Made by a program: the position numbers and the translations under genes. A stretch of DNA of 64,000 nucleotides, from the NCBI GenBank assembly GCA_001557505.1, contig LSAX01000007.1:372001-436000 (forward strand), given 5' to 3'. Below, one piece after another: positions 22,772-33,479 of this stretch. The stretch comes from Reticulascus tulasneorum (Eukaryota; Ascomycota; Sordariomycetes; Glomerellales; Reticulascaceae). The first letter of the stretch is position 1. Each line of letters begins with the position of its first letter. The notes below the pieces were generated by a model. The model worked only from the letters and a program-made list of their open reading frames with translations, was not told the DNA's origin and did not search any database.

Positions 22772-23879
22772 AGATAGATGGTAATTTAGCACTTGGTTGC
22801 AACTGCAAATGTTTTGAATTCTATTCCTTTCTGTCTTGATTCACGAATTCTCTGTGCGCTCAAAAAGACTACTGAGATACCAAGCCGGCCCTTTGTTGAT
22901 GTCTGCACTGTGATAATCCAAACGCCGTACATACCTCATCAGAATTTTCTTCATATTCTACCGCCATTCTTTCACTCCAAATGGTATCTGTTTCTGACCA
23001 GTGCCAAGGTGGCAGTGCCTCCTACGATGTCCAACGTCGCACGGCGAAGGAATTGCCTCACGTAAGTAATTAAGAGGCACAGGCTGATGTGGTTTCCGAA
23101 ACAAATCCATACATATTTCGGCCATATTGTATGCAGATAGAGAGTGGAGCCAATATGCTGTGACGACAGCTTGTCCTACCCTTGGCTCTGGTTGTCCAGT
23201 GGCAGGTGAGCTGTGGTAATTTATTGCGCCGTAAACTCCATTCTGACGGCGTATGATATGCATATGTACAATAGAGTTTATGTTGTTGGCTGGTAGCCTA
23301 ACCTGCTCCAAGACTGATTTGGCGAGTTGCCGGTAAACCGCAACCAACAGCCTTGTAAAGTCTAGATGAAGGGTTACGTCGACACCGAGAGGCTTGGATT
23401 CCTAGCGGCGTAGGTCTCAAGGGTTCCATTTATCCATAGCTGTGACCGATGAGACTTGTTCCTGTTATCTAAATCAGCACCAACGCTCGTGTGTTGTCAC
23501 CATGCGATGCGACCTTGGGTTTCGGACCGTTCCTCGGCGGCTGTACGGCTTTTGGCCGAATGAAGGAACTGAAGCTGAACTCCTTCGTTCACCGAACTTA
23601 CTGGTCAGCAGGTGGCGCTTTCCTTCTGCCACCTGTTTGCCTGGGAAACTTCTATAATTAGAGATAGACGGTTAACAAGCCATGAGATAGAGAATATGTA
23701 TTATATTAGGGAAATAAACGCGATGCCAAGGAGCATTATCCTATCTATGTTCGGGTATAATAATACCATAATCAGGTGAGGTGGTCTTATATCGAACCTT
23801 TTCATCGAGTCCCAGAACCTCCATCCACCAGTGCCTGTTTTTTATCGCTATTTGTATTTATTTTCTTCTACTACCGAGT
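22772..23879. other. 1.1 kb intergenic, P450 to sulfotransferase-like gene
   Basis: No gene supported. The right part (about 23655-23780) is AT-rich and should hold the promoter of the next gene. Short frames at 22793-23347 show no motif. Confidence 0.45.
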
Positions 23880-24812
23880 ATGGCAACTCCGAAATCATCG
23901 AGAGGTGGCCTAAAGATCATCCATGCGGGCCTCTTTCGCATGGGTACAAGATCAATGGCGGAGGCCTATCGACTTCTCGGGTACCATACGCATCACGGTC
24001 TTGATGACGCCTTAAACAACCCCTGGGCCCTCATCGAAGAAGCCGCTGAGTCTAAATGGCCAGCTGTCTCCGGAGTACGACTGCGAACTCCATACACGCG
24101 TTCAGACTGGGATACACTCTGCGGACCCTTTGATGTGGTCACCGACCTCTATTCACCATTCGCCACAGAGCTGATCAATGCTTACCCCGATGCCAAAGTT
24201 GTCATTGTCCAACGGGATTTTAACTCGTGGTGGGCAAGTTTCCAAACCCATCTGCTCGATACAATCTTCGTACCCCACGCACCTATTCTGAGCTTCATCA
24301 TCTGGAGCGCCTTGGGAAATCACGCGGGATATGCGATGAGAAAAACTCTTTGCGGGATGTTCCAGGCAAGAAATAGACAAGAGATTGAACAGAATGCGAG
24401 GGCAACCTACGATACCTACTATGAGAACATACGAGCCATGGTGCCTCCAGAGAGGAGACTGGAGTATAAGATGGGATCGGGATGGGAACCTCTATGCAAC
24501 TTCCTCGGCATGGATGTCCCAGATATGGATTTTCCTCGGGTGAATGACGGAATGGAATTCCAAAAGGTCGCGCATGAAAGGGATATCCTGATCATTAAAG
24601 ATGTGTTGCTGGCCTGCGTCCCTTGGGTCTTGAGTTTCGTTGCTTTGGCGATAACCTTACTAGGCGAGAGCGCCATCTGGCAACCATTGGCAATGATGGT
24701 CGTGGTTCAGCTGGCGAGTCCGCACACACGCGGTGTTGCTACAAGTAGCACCAAGAACTTGGCGAGCTTGTTGAGACGTCTTGAGAAGGCCAGGCCACAC
24801 TCGGAAATTTAG
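23880..24812 (+). CDS. Sulfotransferase-like (Sulfotransfer_4 / P-loop) protein with C-terminal membrane segments
   Basis: A single exon of 310 residues from the first in-frame ATG at 23880; the frame is open further left but without ATG. The N-terminus reads KIIHAGLFRMGTRSMAEAYRLLGY, the modified P-loop of the fungal Sulfotransfer_4 family (GxGRTGTxSL-type), which binds the phosphosulfate of PAPS in true sulfotransferases. A second family block is AYPDAKVVIVQRDFNSWWAS, the central strand and Asp/Arg element, followed by the acidic/aromatic YDTYYENIRAMVPPERRLEY and WEPLCNFLG. The C-terminus has two hydrophobic stretches (LLACVPWVLSFVALAITLL and WQPLAMMVVVQLA), suggesting membrane anchoring. 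Many fungal members are uncharacterised, so actual sulfo transfer is inference. Confidence 0.83.
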   Translation: MATPKSSRGGLKIIHAGLFRMGTRSMAEAYRLLGYHTHHGLDDALNNPWALIEEAAESKWPAVSGVRLRTPYTRSDWDTLCGPFDVVTDLYSPFATELINAYPDAKVVIVQRDFNSWWASFQTHLLDTIFVPHAPILSFIIWSALGNHAGYAMRKTLCGMFQARNRQEIEQNARATYDTYYENIRAMVPPERRLEYKMGSGWEPLCNFLGMDVPDMDFPRVNDGMEFQKVAHERDILIIKDVLLACVPWVLSFVALAITLLGESAIWQPLAMMVVVQLASPHTRGVATSSTKNLASLLRRLEKARPHSEI

Positions 24813-25432
24813 ATGGCAATTCAAAATGTACATTCCCACACATGATCATGTTCTCACGACTCGTTAGTCTCTCGGATTCTTCAATAGATGAGGCTTACGC
24901 AGATTCTCATTGCTGAGGATGTATCACCAAAGGGAAAACCTGTCTATAACTTGTCAAGTAAGCAGTGTTACTTCAAACTGAACTTCGTCAGGCTGCCATC
25001 GAGACATGGACGGCGTTCATTGTTGTTCTACGACCGCGTACCCTCGGGCCTACGCGTCCTGTCGTCAATCGCTGCGTCAGCTCATGGAGTCGGTTAAGTT
25101 GTGGCGCTCATTTCCATCCAGCGTGGCCTATATGGGGTCGCATGTTCTTATCGTCAAATTGTCTTAGCTGCCTGGATCAAGGCGCGTCAAGCAGTCAGAG
25201 AGCCCATTGACCTGTATCTCCCTATTTTGGCACACAATGCTGGCGTGAAGTTGATCGGGTACGTGACCCGCCAAGATTGCTTCCAGCAAATCCGCGTAGC
25301 CTCGGCGGCGCCACAATCCCGAAGTCCGAAGATGAGCAGTGACTGGGAGCGCAATGCTTGGACCAACCGTGGTATATTAATTGAATCAGCCGTCTTTCCC
25401 ATCAATTGACTTATTCTATATGATGGATCGAA
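24813..25432. other. 620-bp intergenic spacer
   Basis: Lies between two plus-strand genes and contains the promoter of the alpha/beta hydrolase gene. Frames at 24888-25409 carry no recognisable domain. Confidence 0.5.
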
Positions 25433-26446
25433 ATGGCTTCTTTGCTCGTGCATAAAACTCTTGATACGGCAGATGGTGGCCAGCTGAGCTACTACACTGT
25501 GGGAAGTGGTCCCAGTCTGCTTGTCATCCATGGCAACGTCTGCTTCGCACTTACACATCGAGAACTCGCCCAATCCCTGAGTCCATACTTTACTGTTCAT
25601 ACGGCATCGCGAAGGGGCCGAGGCCTTTCAACCAGTTATCCCAGTACCATCACAGAAGCAAATCCCTTCTGTGACCCGTCTTCCAAGTCTGTCATCCAGG
25701 TGGGGAGCAAGGCCTACCAAAGAACGTACAATGAAAGTTTCACCAGCGCTGTTCTTGCAACTGAGATCGATGACCTTAACGCTCTCATTGCCGCCACCAA
25801 AGCAGAAACCATTATCTCGGTCTCATCAGGATCAGTTATCGTTCTCCATGCGCTTCTCAACCAACTGCCAGGATCTCCGATATCACAGGTGCGCAAGGTC
25901 ATCTTATTCGAACCCCCCGTCTTCTTCTCTGATCTAGACACGCCGATTGACTTGTCTGGCATATCGCGATTCGAGAAGGAGACAGCAGACGGTGACACGC
26001 TGGGGGCCATGGTAACGGCAATGCAGACCGTACAACTCGGACCGGGCTGGATTCCAAGATGGCTCATGAAAGGTGTCTCGGCCCTCATGATGAGATACCA
26101 GGAAAATGAGGTGACTAAAAAGCGGGCGGCTGGAGAGGAAGACCAAGGCGTGAGCACCATGAAGGGACTCGGAGGTATGCTGAGGTATGATTTTGCTGTT
26201 GTCGAGGGCACGATTGGAGAATCCCGTCGATTCCAGACTTTGGAGAATGGGGCAGCAGAGATATTGCTGCTCCATGGGTCCAACAGCCCAGACTATCTGA
26301 AACAAGGCATCGAAGCACTTGCGGGTGTCATCCCTCGTGCAAAGAAAGTAATGCTGAATGGTGTAGGGCACGAAGTCCTTTGTAATGCCGACATGCGAGG
26401 ACAGCCGGCAAAGGCAGTCCCGGACATTAGAGAGTTCCTCGCTTGA
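25433..26446 (+). CDS. Alpha/beta-hydrolase fold protein
   Basis: A single exon of 337 residues. An oxyanion-type HG sits in LLVIHGNVC at about 29-37. The RRGRGLST loop matches the R-G-x-G-x-S element after strand 4 of epoxide-hydrolase-like proteins. The nucleophile elbow reads SVSSGS at about 129-134, so Ser131 takes the central place and the usual first Gly of GxSxG is Ser. The acid is probably Asp in LLLHGSNSPDYL, and the His lies in NGVGHEVL near 310. These give a plausible Ser-Asp-His triad and a hydrolase, lyase or thioesterase-type role in the cytosol. The substrate is unknown. It sits on the same strand as the P450 and sulfotransferase-like genes and converges on the DUF1275 gene, whose 3' end is only 112 bp away. 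Confidence 0.88.
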   Translation: MASLLVHKTLDTADGGQLSYYTVGSGPSLLVIHGNVCFALTHRELAQSLSPYFTVHTASRRGRGLSTSYPSTITEANPFCDPSSKSVIQVGSKAYQRTYNESFTSAVLATEIDDLNALIAATKAETIISVSSGSVIVLHALLNQLPGSPISQVRKVILFEPPVFFSDLDTPIDLSGISRFEKETADGDTLGAMVTAMQTVQLGPGWIPRWLMKGVSALMMRYQENEVTKKRAAGEEDQGVSTMKGLGGMLRYDFAVVEGTIGESRRFQTLENGAAEILLLHGSNSPDYLKQGIEALAGVIPRAKKVMLNGVGHEVLCNADMRGQPAKAVPDIREFLA

Positions 26447-26558
26447 GCCTATAGATAGACATTGAAGTTTAAGCGTATCCAGACAGTGATTAATTGAGAA
26501 GCAAAACCTGCGTGCTGAAAGAATGAAGGGCAGGGCTTGTGACATCCGTGCTGTTCAC

Positions 26559-27464
26559 CTACTTCTGGTTTTCCCTTTCAGATTGTCGGCTCTGCCATCC
26601 GATCCAAGCAATAGCAATGACAAGCTTGACGAATCCCGCGATCCAGAGCACGGCACACATTCCCGCTCGACTCCGTTGCAGCCAGCCTCCAGATATGCCG
26701 CCTGCAACAAGAAGCACAATAGCCAAGAACCTGCGATTTCGCTTGGGGTTGTCCTTAAGCGGTGCCAGGATTCCCGGATCTGATATCAAATCACAGTAAA
26801 CACTTGTCAGTACGTTCGTCGGTATCTCGTTGAACCCCAGAATCCTGCTAGTCACTATCTGCCCTCCGAACTGGAACGCCAGTAACGCCACGGGTAGGAT
26901 AACTATAGGATCCTCGGGGGCTTTGTTCGCCTTCGATGAGCCGGATCCCGGGAGGGAGGATCGACCAAAGTCGGCCACGACGTGTGCCTGCGCCAGGGCA
27001 GCAGCGAGAAAGATGAAAGCGGCTTGGATGAGGAACGAGAGAGATAATGTTGTCTTACGCTTAGGATGGAGGTATCGTGATTGCGAGAAGAAGAAGCATC
27101 CGAGCCAAAAGGACCCAATGGAGGTAAGGGCCTTGTACCAAAGGGTGGGCTGGCCGGCAGGTAGCGAGGAGGCACCGAGAGTAAGAAAAACGGTGTTACC
27201 TAGGTTCCTTGAGCTTCGTGACCTTGGGTAAAGGGCAAATGATCGAAACTCACCGGTTTGCATACTAACAAAGACTCCTGCAGCATTGACGGAAACACTG
27301 TCACATAGCCCAGACACGGCGTAGCATGCCAGAACCGGGATGTCTGCGAATGAGAGGCTGATATCATCCTGTAGCCAACGCTTCCAAGCCTGTTTTCCTC
27401 TTGGTATTTCTGGTGGTGGGCTCGGCGGAGACTCGCTTGGAGACTCACTTGGTGGGTTGATCAT
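26559..27464 (-). CDS. DUF1275 (YoaK-like) integral membrane protein
   Basis: Exons 27464-27254 and 27199-26559 give 283 residues. The first ATG in frame is at 27464; the frame is open to 27545 without ATG. The N-terminus is Pro/Ser-rich (MINPPSESPSESPPSPPP), followed by WLQDDISLSFADIPVLACYAVSGLCDSVS, the DUF1275 opening with its conserved GLxDS-type turn. SMQTGNTVFLTLG is the family's MTGNTVxLGL motif and is rebuilt exactly by splicing a 54-bp intron (donor GTGAGT, acceptor CTAG). The intron is a multiple of three and has no stop in frame. Further helices include TSIGSFWLGCFFF, FLIQAAFIFLAAALAQA and the final FVKLVIAIAWIGW, with the family block VTSRILGFNEIPTNVLTSVYCDL. The biochemical role of DUF1275 is undefined; a small-molecule transport role is often suspected. 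Confidence 0.88.
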   Translation of the reverse strand: MINPPSESPSESPPSPPPEIPRGKQAWKRWLQDDISLSFADIPVLACYAVSGLCDSVSVNAAGVFVSMQTGEFRSFALYPRSRSSRNLGNTVFLTLGASSLPAGQPTLWYKALTSIGSFWLGCFFFSQSRYLHPKRKTTLSLSFLIQAAFIFLAAALAQAHVVADFGRSSLPGSGSSKANKAPEDPIVILPVALLAFQFGGQIVTSRILGFNEIPTNVLTSVYCDLISDPGILAPLKDNPKRNRRFLAIVLLVAGGISGGWLQRSRAGMCAVLWIAGFVKLVIAIAWIGWQSRQSERENQK

Positions 27465-29552
27465 CTCTAAAGGCGTAGGCTGAGGAGATCGCTGGATGGT
27501 GATGCTGTTGGCCAAGGATGTGCAGCACGGACAGCTCAAAGTCAAACTTATATACGACTGACAGTATTATGGGAACTTGGGAGTGATAACGGAGATTCGT
27601 CGGACACTGCATTGGATTGGTGAGTGAAGTCGGCTTTGGAGGTCGTGATTTATATGCACCACAGATCGCCGCGCCTTACTCACCCCGGCCTATCCCCGCT
27701 GACTGAGTGAGCCTCGATTGCCTCCTCGAATGCCTTCTCATCCGCGCAGCTGTCAATTCGAGGAGAGTCCCCATTGGCATCAATATTGTGCGGGCCGTTG
27801 GAACCCCGTATCATGATAGTCTGAGTACTAGACTGGAGCAGCCGTCTGGGTTGGATTGGTATGGTCTTCTTCTACCAGCCCTGCGTAGGTCACGATTTCC
27901 CCCGCGACTGTCAAACTCTCCCATCTCATCGTCGAATATATTGCAGTCATGTAAAAGGAATTTCCCAATGGGACATGATAAAGACTGATGGATACCCTGC
28001 TAGTTCTGGCATCCAGATGAAAAATCCCCTCTCACTTTCTTGTTTGGGGTTTTACGAAGCCAGAAGGATGGCGTTCTGAGAGGCGCCACTAGGCTGATTA
28101 TCGCCGACGCGTCACTGCAAAAAAAGGTTCAAGAGGCGGCCGCTGATTGACGAACCACCCTCAACCAACCTAATGGCAATCACCGCCCTTCCATCCGGTC
28201 ATTAACGCCTAGTCTAATTCATTGTTCACGGGCAGTGCCAGCCAATCCGTCGCGATACTGACAGCTGAAGCGCGTCGGAGTGGTAAAAATAGCCGCGGCC
28301 ATTGACATTGTGTGTGTGTGTGTGTGGGTGTGGGCAGACCTGAAAGAGCGTATCTCTGGACGGGCTCCCGCAGGCCGCCTGCGTCTGATGTCAGCGACGT
28401 CCCTGACATCCCAGCCTGGTAGGTTATCTTTACCCCGGTTGTTTCGTTTCAGAGCCCCATTTCAGGCTGTCGATGAGGCACGGGGATCCTCTGGAGTTCA
28501 GAAAAAGATCATCCCGTATTCATCAATCAGTGGTTTCCTGGGCGGTACGAAGCACAGGTAAAATCCCGACCGTGGAATATCTTACCACGCGTACCTATGC
28601 CTCGCCGAACTTGCCCAGGACAGCCAAAGCAGCGCTCCGTGTCAATTGTGAACTGTCATAAGGTTCGGAGATCCTAAGATGGAGGAATGGGATTCGGTCG
28701 TCCCTCTATACGAAGTACATCCGCCTGTACGGTGAATGTACTCTTGATCCGCACGGCAATTGCAGGATTGAAGCCGCACTAACAGATTGTACGCCAGATC
28801 ACCGCTCATAGCTGTTTATCGCCTACCAATTTTCCATGATCGTCCGTCCCTGCATCCGAGGATACCACCTCAACCAGGAACCGCCTGGACTGGGCTGGTC
28901 CCGTCCAGCGGCAGGGGCTCGGGGGGGCATTTTCAGACCAATAGGCACCGCTCTAGACTCAATTGATCATGGTGCGGAAACGCCAATCGTTGCAGAACCC
29001 CTGGACAGGGATTGGCAAACCCCCTTTAATGAGCATCTCCCTGGGTCTGCTCGCCATCCGTCCCAGGACCGGCCATGATGAGACTGACCTGACCTCTTCT
29101 CCCTCCGCCCTCCTTCTCCCCACAGACACACCTTATTGTGTGGTTTCCCTCGTCCCGTGCGTTTTGCTCGCTATCAAAGCTACGACCTTCGTTGGAAACG
29201 TCCATTCATTCCATCTCCCAAGAACCATCCCCTCCCCCTCCCCACCACCGTCACTCCTTTTGACCAAGACTTTGCCTGAGCTCTTTTCTCGGTGCTCTTC
29301 CAATCTCTCTTCCTGGCAGCTTCTTTTCGCGCCGCACACTCACTCATTCTTGTCCCTCGGTGTTTGCTGAGTGGAGTTTCGTCTTGCTTCGCGTGTCCGT
29401 TCTTTGCCTTCCTTCTCACGATACTCGACGTATCGGCTTTGCACAAAGTCTCTGCTAGTTCAGAGCTTCCGACTAGGAATTGACCTCCCTGCACTTCGTC
29501 GATTGATCCACGATTACCTTCATTCCGCTAGATCCCCGAATCGATCATCAAC
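27465..29552. other. 2.1 kb divergent intergenic region
   Basis: It separates the DUF1275 gene (minus) from the CRH gene (plus). It holds a GT microsatellite at 28309-28333 and a pyrimidine-rich leader at about 29090-29420 typical of strongly expressed fungal cell-wall genes. Frames such as 28963-29370 translate this pyrimidine tract and are not called. Confidence 0.45.
28309..28333. repeat. GT microsatellite
   Basis: Around eleven GT units with one GG interruption, in non-coding sequence about 1.2 kb upstream of the CRH gene. Confidence 0.85.
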
Positions 29553-31271
29553 ATGCTATCTCGAACCTCTCTCTTCTCGGCCATCGCGCTGCTGGCCCCC
29601 TTCCTTCAACCCGCCCTCGCGCAGGTCCACACCGACTGCAATCCCCTGAACTTAACATGTCCTCCCAATCCAGCGTTCGGCATGGACCACCTGTTCAACT
29701 TCAACTCTACGCCCTCGTCAGACACGTGGGAAACCACCGTCGGTCCCGTAGCCTACTCGCCCGGCCTCGGCGCCGAGTTCACCATCAACAAACAGGGCGA
29801 CTCGCCAACCATCCGAACCAAGTTCTACTTCTTTTTCGGTCGCACCGAGATCTGGCTCAAGGTCGCGAAGGGCAAGGGCATCATCAGCTCCATGATGTGG
29901 CTGAGTGATGATCTGGATGAGGTTGATTGGGAGTTTCTCGGCGTCAACAACACCCACGCACTCAGCAACTTCTTCGGCAAGGGTGTGCAGGACTTCTCCA
30001 ATGGCGGTGCCCATGCTGTGCCCGGAGCTGGCACACAGGATGACTTCCACAACTACACCACTGTCTGGACAAAGGAGATGTTGCAATGGTTCATTGATGG
30101 CCAGCTGGTCCGCACCCTGCTCGCCAAGGACGCGAACAACACGGAGCTGTATCCCCAGACACCGATGCGACTCAGCTTGGGGATCTGGGCCGGCGGCGAT
30201 CCTCGAATGGCAGAGGGCACGAGAGAGTGGGCCGGTGGCGATACGGACTACAACGCAGGTCCCTACACCATGTATGTCAAGAGCGCCCAGGTACATGATT
30301 TCAGTTCTGGCAAGGAATACGTCTACGGCGATCGGTCCGGTTCGTGGGAGAGCATCAACATCGTCCAGTAAGTTTGTTCAACTGGCTTGCCTCTTGTTGT
30401 TCGCACCAGAGAGCAGAAAAGCTAACTTTCGTAAAGGGGAAACTCAACCGTCAAGGAAATTATTCTCGCACCACCAGAACCACCACAGAAGTCTATTGGC
30501 GAGAAGTTCAACGAGCTGTCCCCAACAGCCAAGATCGCCATTTACGCCTCGGGTGGTAGCTTGGGAGCCGCCTTCTTGGCCTTCGCTCTATACTACTGCA
30601 TCAAGCAGCGCCGCCGTGGTGCCCGTGAGGCCAAGCTTGCCGAGCAGCGCATCGAACAGGATCGTGTCGAGCTTGAGCGCTTCAAGAGGGATGGCGTCGA
30701 CCCCGATTCATTTTCATCTGAGGCGACGGAGTATAATGCCAGGGAGATGAATAAGGAGGGTATGATTCATCGAGACTCCTACAGTATTCCTGCGACACCT
30801 GCTGGCGGTTACGCCGAGAAAGGCTGGGAAACCCCCAGCATGGGCGGTGGCGCCGCCGCCGCCGCTGCCGGAGGCATGCGCTCCCCCGTTCCGCTATTGC
30901 GCGATGGATCTCAGAGTCCTCGTGTCGGCAGCCCCGGCCCGCAAGGACAATATCAGATGCAGAGGATGCAGTCTGGTGGGCTCCACACTCCTGGCGGCAT
31001 TTCGTCACACGCTGTCTCTCCTCTCCGAACGCCGAGTCCTGGAATGCCGCCCCAGTTCCCACCGCCCGCGTCTCCTCACCGAAGCGCATCGCAACCAAAT
31101 TCCTACATGCGAGTCGGTTCACCCGGGCCACAGCAAGCGTATGGTGCTCCACGGATGCAAAGTCCTGCGCCACTGAACACTCCGAACAGGAGCTTCACCG
31201 CGCCGCGACCCAATCAGGGGTACGGAAATGGGGGCGGCTACTCGAGTGGCCCAAACCAAGGTTATTGGTAA
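29553..31271 (+). CDS. CRH-family GH16 chitin-glucan transglycosylase
   Basis: Exons 29553-30367 and 30437-31271 give 549 residues. The 69-bp intron (GTAAGT, branch GCTAAC, acceptor AAAG) joins NIVQ to GNSTVKEI. Order: signal peptide (MLSRTSLFSAIALLAPFLQPALA), GH16 domain at about 40-240 with catalytic DEVDWEFLG at 122-130 (Glu123 nucleophile, Glu127 acid/base by family rule), then YTTVWTKEMLQWFIDGQLVR. A transmembrane helix follows at about 305-325 (AIYASGGSLGAAFLAFALYY), then the basic KQRRRG and a Pro/Ser/Gly/Met-rich tail of about 220 residues. Crh1/Utr2 enzymes link chitin to beta-1,6/1,3-glucan in the wall. Many are GPI-anchored; this one instead appears to be a single-pass membrane protein with a cytosolic tail. 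Confidence 0.93.
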
Positions 31272-33479
31272 CCGACATCAATTTCTAGATATCTTTCGTT
31301 TTCTTCTTGTCGATCTTTGGACTTAGGACATTCTTTATCGCGATGTGGTGGGAATCTCGGATGCGTACATTGGCTTGAAGGCCTTGGACGAAGCCTATGA
31401 CTGGGTGTATGGTGGTCATATCTTAGAGTGGCGGGATCTTCCTGTCTGTACAACATTGGATCGAGGCCCTTAGGCGTGCCTCGACCAGGCTATATCAAAT
31501 ACAATGATTAAATTTTCTTGAGAGATAAATTGTCTAGTCCCTGCTGTGACTTGCACTATACCTGTAGCAGCCAAGCTGCCGCAATCACACTTTGCAGATG
31601 AATGATGTAGCTTGTATTTCTTCTTTACCAAAGGTTGTGTGGCCCGAATATACGAACGCTGATCTGCTCGTCATCGACATAATGACCTTGGAGACCAAGT
31701 GAGGTGCTCTTTCCGAGCCATCTAGCATTGAAAGTACTTGGCCGGCAAGTTTATGGACGGCTTCGATCATTTCGGCGTGCCACAGCTCCCCTGTGGCTAG
31801 ATTAGGGTCTGTAGGCTCCTTAGTTGGCCATCTGCATGGGAAGGATTTAAGCCGTAAGCTGCTGTGTCCCAAGATGCCCTAGACGCAGTCTGGTGCGGGA
31901 GGTGAGGGGGTTGAGGACTTTTCATCTTGTGTTGGGTCATACGACGGGGACAGTCTGTGAGAAAGGTCATGTTCTCTGGCAAACGACAGAGTTCCACATG
32001 TGCAGCTAGGGTCGGAGGGCGATGAGGCACATATCTGAAAAGCTAGATTGTTAGTGATGCTTCTGCTTGTGGAGACTATGTTCATTCTGTCGTTTCGATG
32101 CTGCGCCAACCGAAGTCGGAGTCTTTGATGTCAAGAAAACCAAAGATCCTAGAAAGACGGCCCATCCAGTTGTGAACCCTTCTGATCGAAGGCTACCAGT
32201 GTCATTTGTCAGGACTGGGACCAGCGCAGGAGTCAGCCCATGCTTGCGCCAACTGCGAAATCAAGATCGGTCGGAGTGGAGATTGGCCGACGCTGGCAGA
32301 ACGTTTGTTCCATAAAGCCGACTACAGGGTGACATTATCAGCTTCAATGTCACTCCAGGTAGGCGCAAGAATTCTCCTAGTCAAGAGTGATGACACTGGG
32401 AAGGACGGCTTTCTACAACAGTTTGCCGCATCCATAGATTGGCTGTGAGTGGTAGACTAGTCCAAGATCACTCCGCTTCAAGATTAGACTTGGCGGGAAC
32501 CTCCCGGGACGCCTTTTTGCTGTTCACTCGATAACGAGACTGCATCCATTACTTGGACCACAAGTTCTCGATAGTCGACAAATTTTCAACGCCTGGCTTC
32601 CGGGTTCGGAAAAGGTCGGTGTTTCCCTGTGCACGTCACCCTGAGGTTAGAGCCCCAGTTCAAGGGCAGATATCTCAAATTTTGGCATGGCCGAAGTTAA
32701 TTCTCGTTACGTTAAACAGTAGGAGGGGCCGGCAGATACCATCTCGTGAAGCGGGACCGAAATAAGTCTCAGTTCGGATACTAGAATTGGTGATAGAGTT
32801 TCTCAGTACACCGGAACGTTCGCTGCATCTGAACTCGAAAGTACTCCAAGACGGGGTCAGGAGCAGACTTCCGAGCGACTCCCATACCACGCGCTGGTTT
32901 CTCGAGCCTTCAATCCATTGAGTCTTTTTGGTGTCCCTTCTCTCCCGAGAGCCGTTATTGCCAGCGGCTTGTATACCAGGCCGATTGCGTCTGGCACGTG
33001 TGTGATTAGCCAATCTCCTGATCGTGCAAGAGAGCTATGCAGTGATGCCTCTTCTATCGGACCCCGATGCCAGATCTGAGTGTACACTGTGTGATGACGC
33101 TGATAGTCTCAGCAAACCTCAGGATCACAGCGCCACAACTACGAGATAGCCATTCTAATACCCAGCCAAACCTAGGTGCCCTCCAACATTCAACCACTAT
33201 GATGCATCGGGTTTAAGAATCAGTTCATCAGGGTACGTCGATGCGTTGGGAGGGCCATGCAGACGCGAACTCACATCCGCTGCCTCCACATCCAGGCCCT
33301 TGTTGAGGGCATTGGACGGCGTGATGAATATGTCGAATCACTATAAGAAAGGCCAGATCCTCGTCGACTTTGGCTAACTTGTTTGATTTCCAAAGGCAGT
33401 CACTTCCTCGAGGACCCAGGGTTCTTCGCAAAAAGTCCAGCATCGACCAGGCATAGCACAGAAAGCCCCAACTCGCAAC
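31272..33479. other. 2.2 kb without a supported gene
   Basis: Follows the CRH gene and precedes the Cys-rich secreted protein. Frames at 31585-32448 and 32553-33087 on both strands have no motif and no consistent splicing. I see nothing further beyond the promoter of the next gene. Confidence 0.4.

Noticed and set aside
23781..23879. N-terminal extension of the sulfotransferase-like protein
   Set aside because: The frame is open but begins with GTG and has no ATG; the ATG at 23880 directly precedes the conserved P-loop region.
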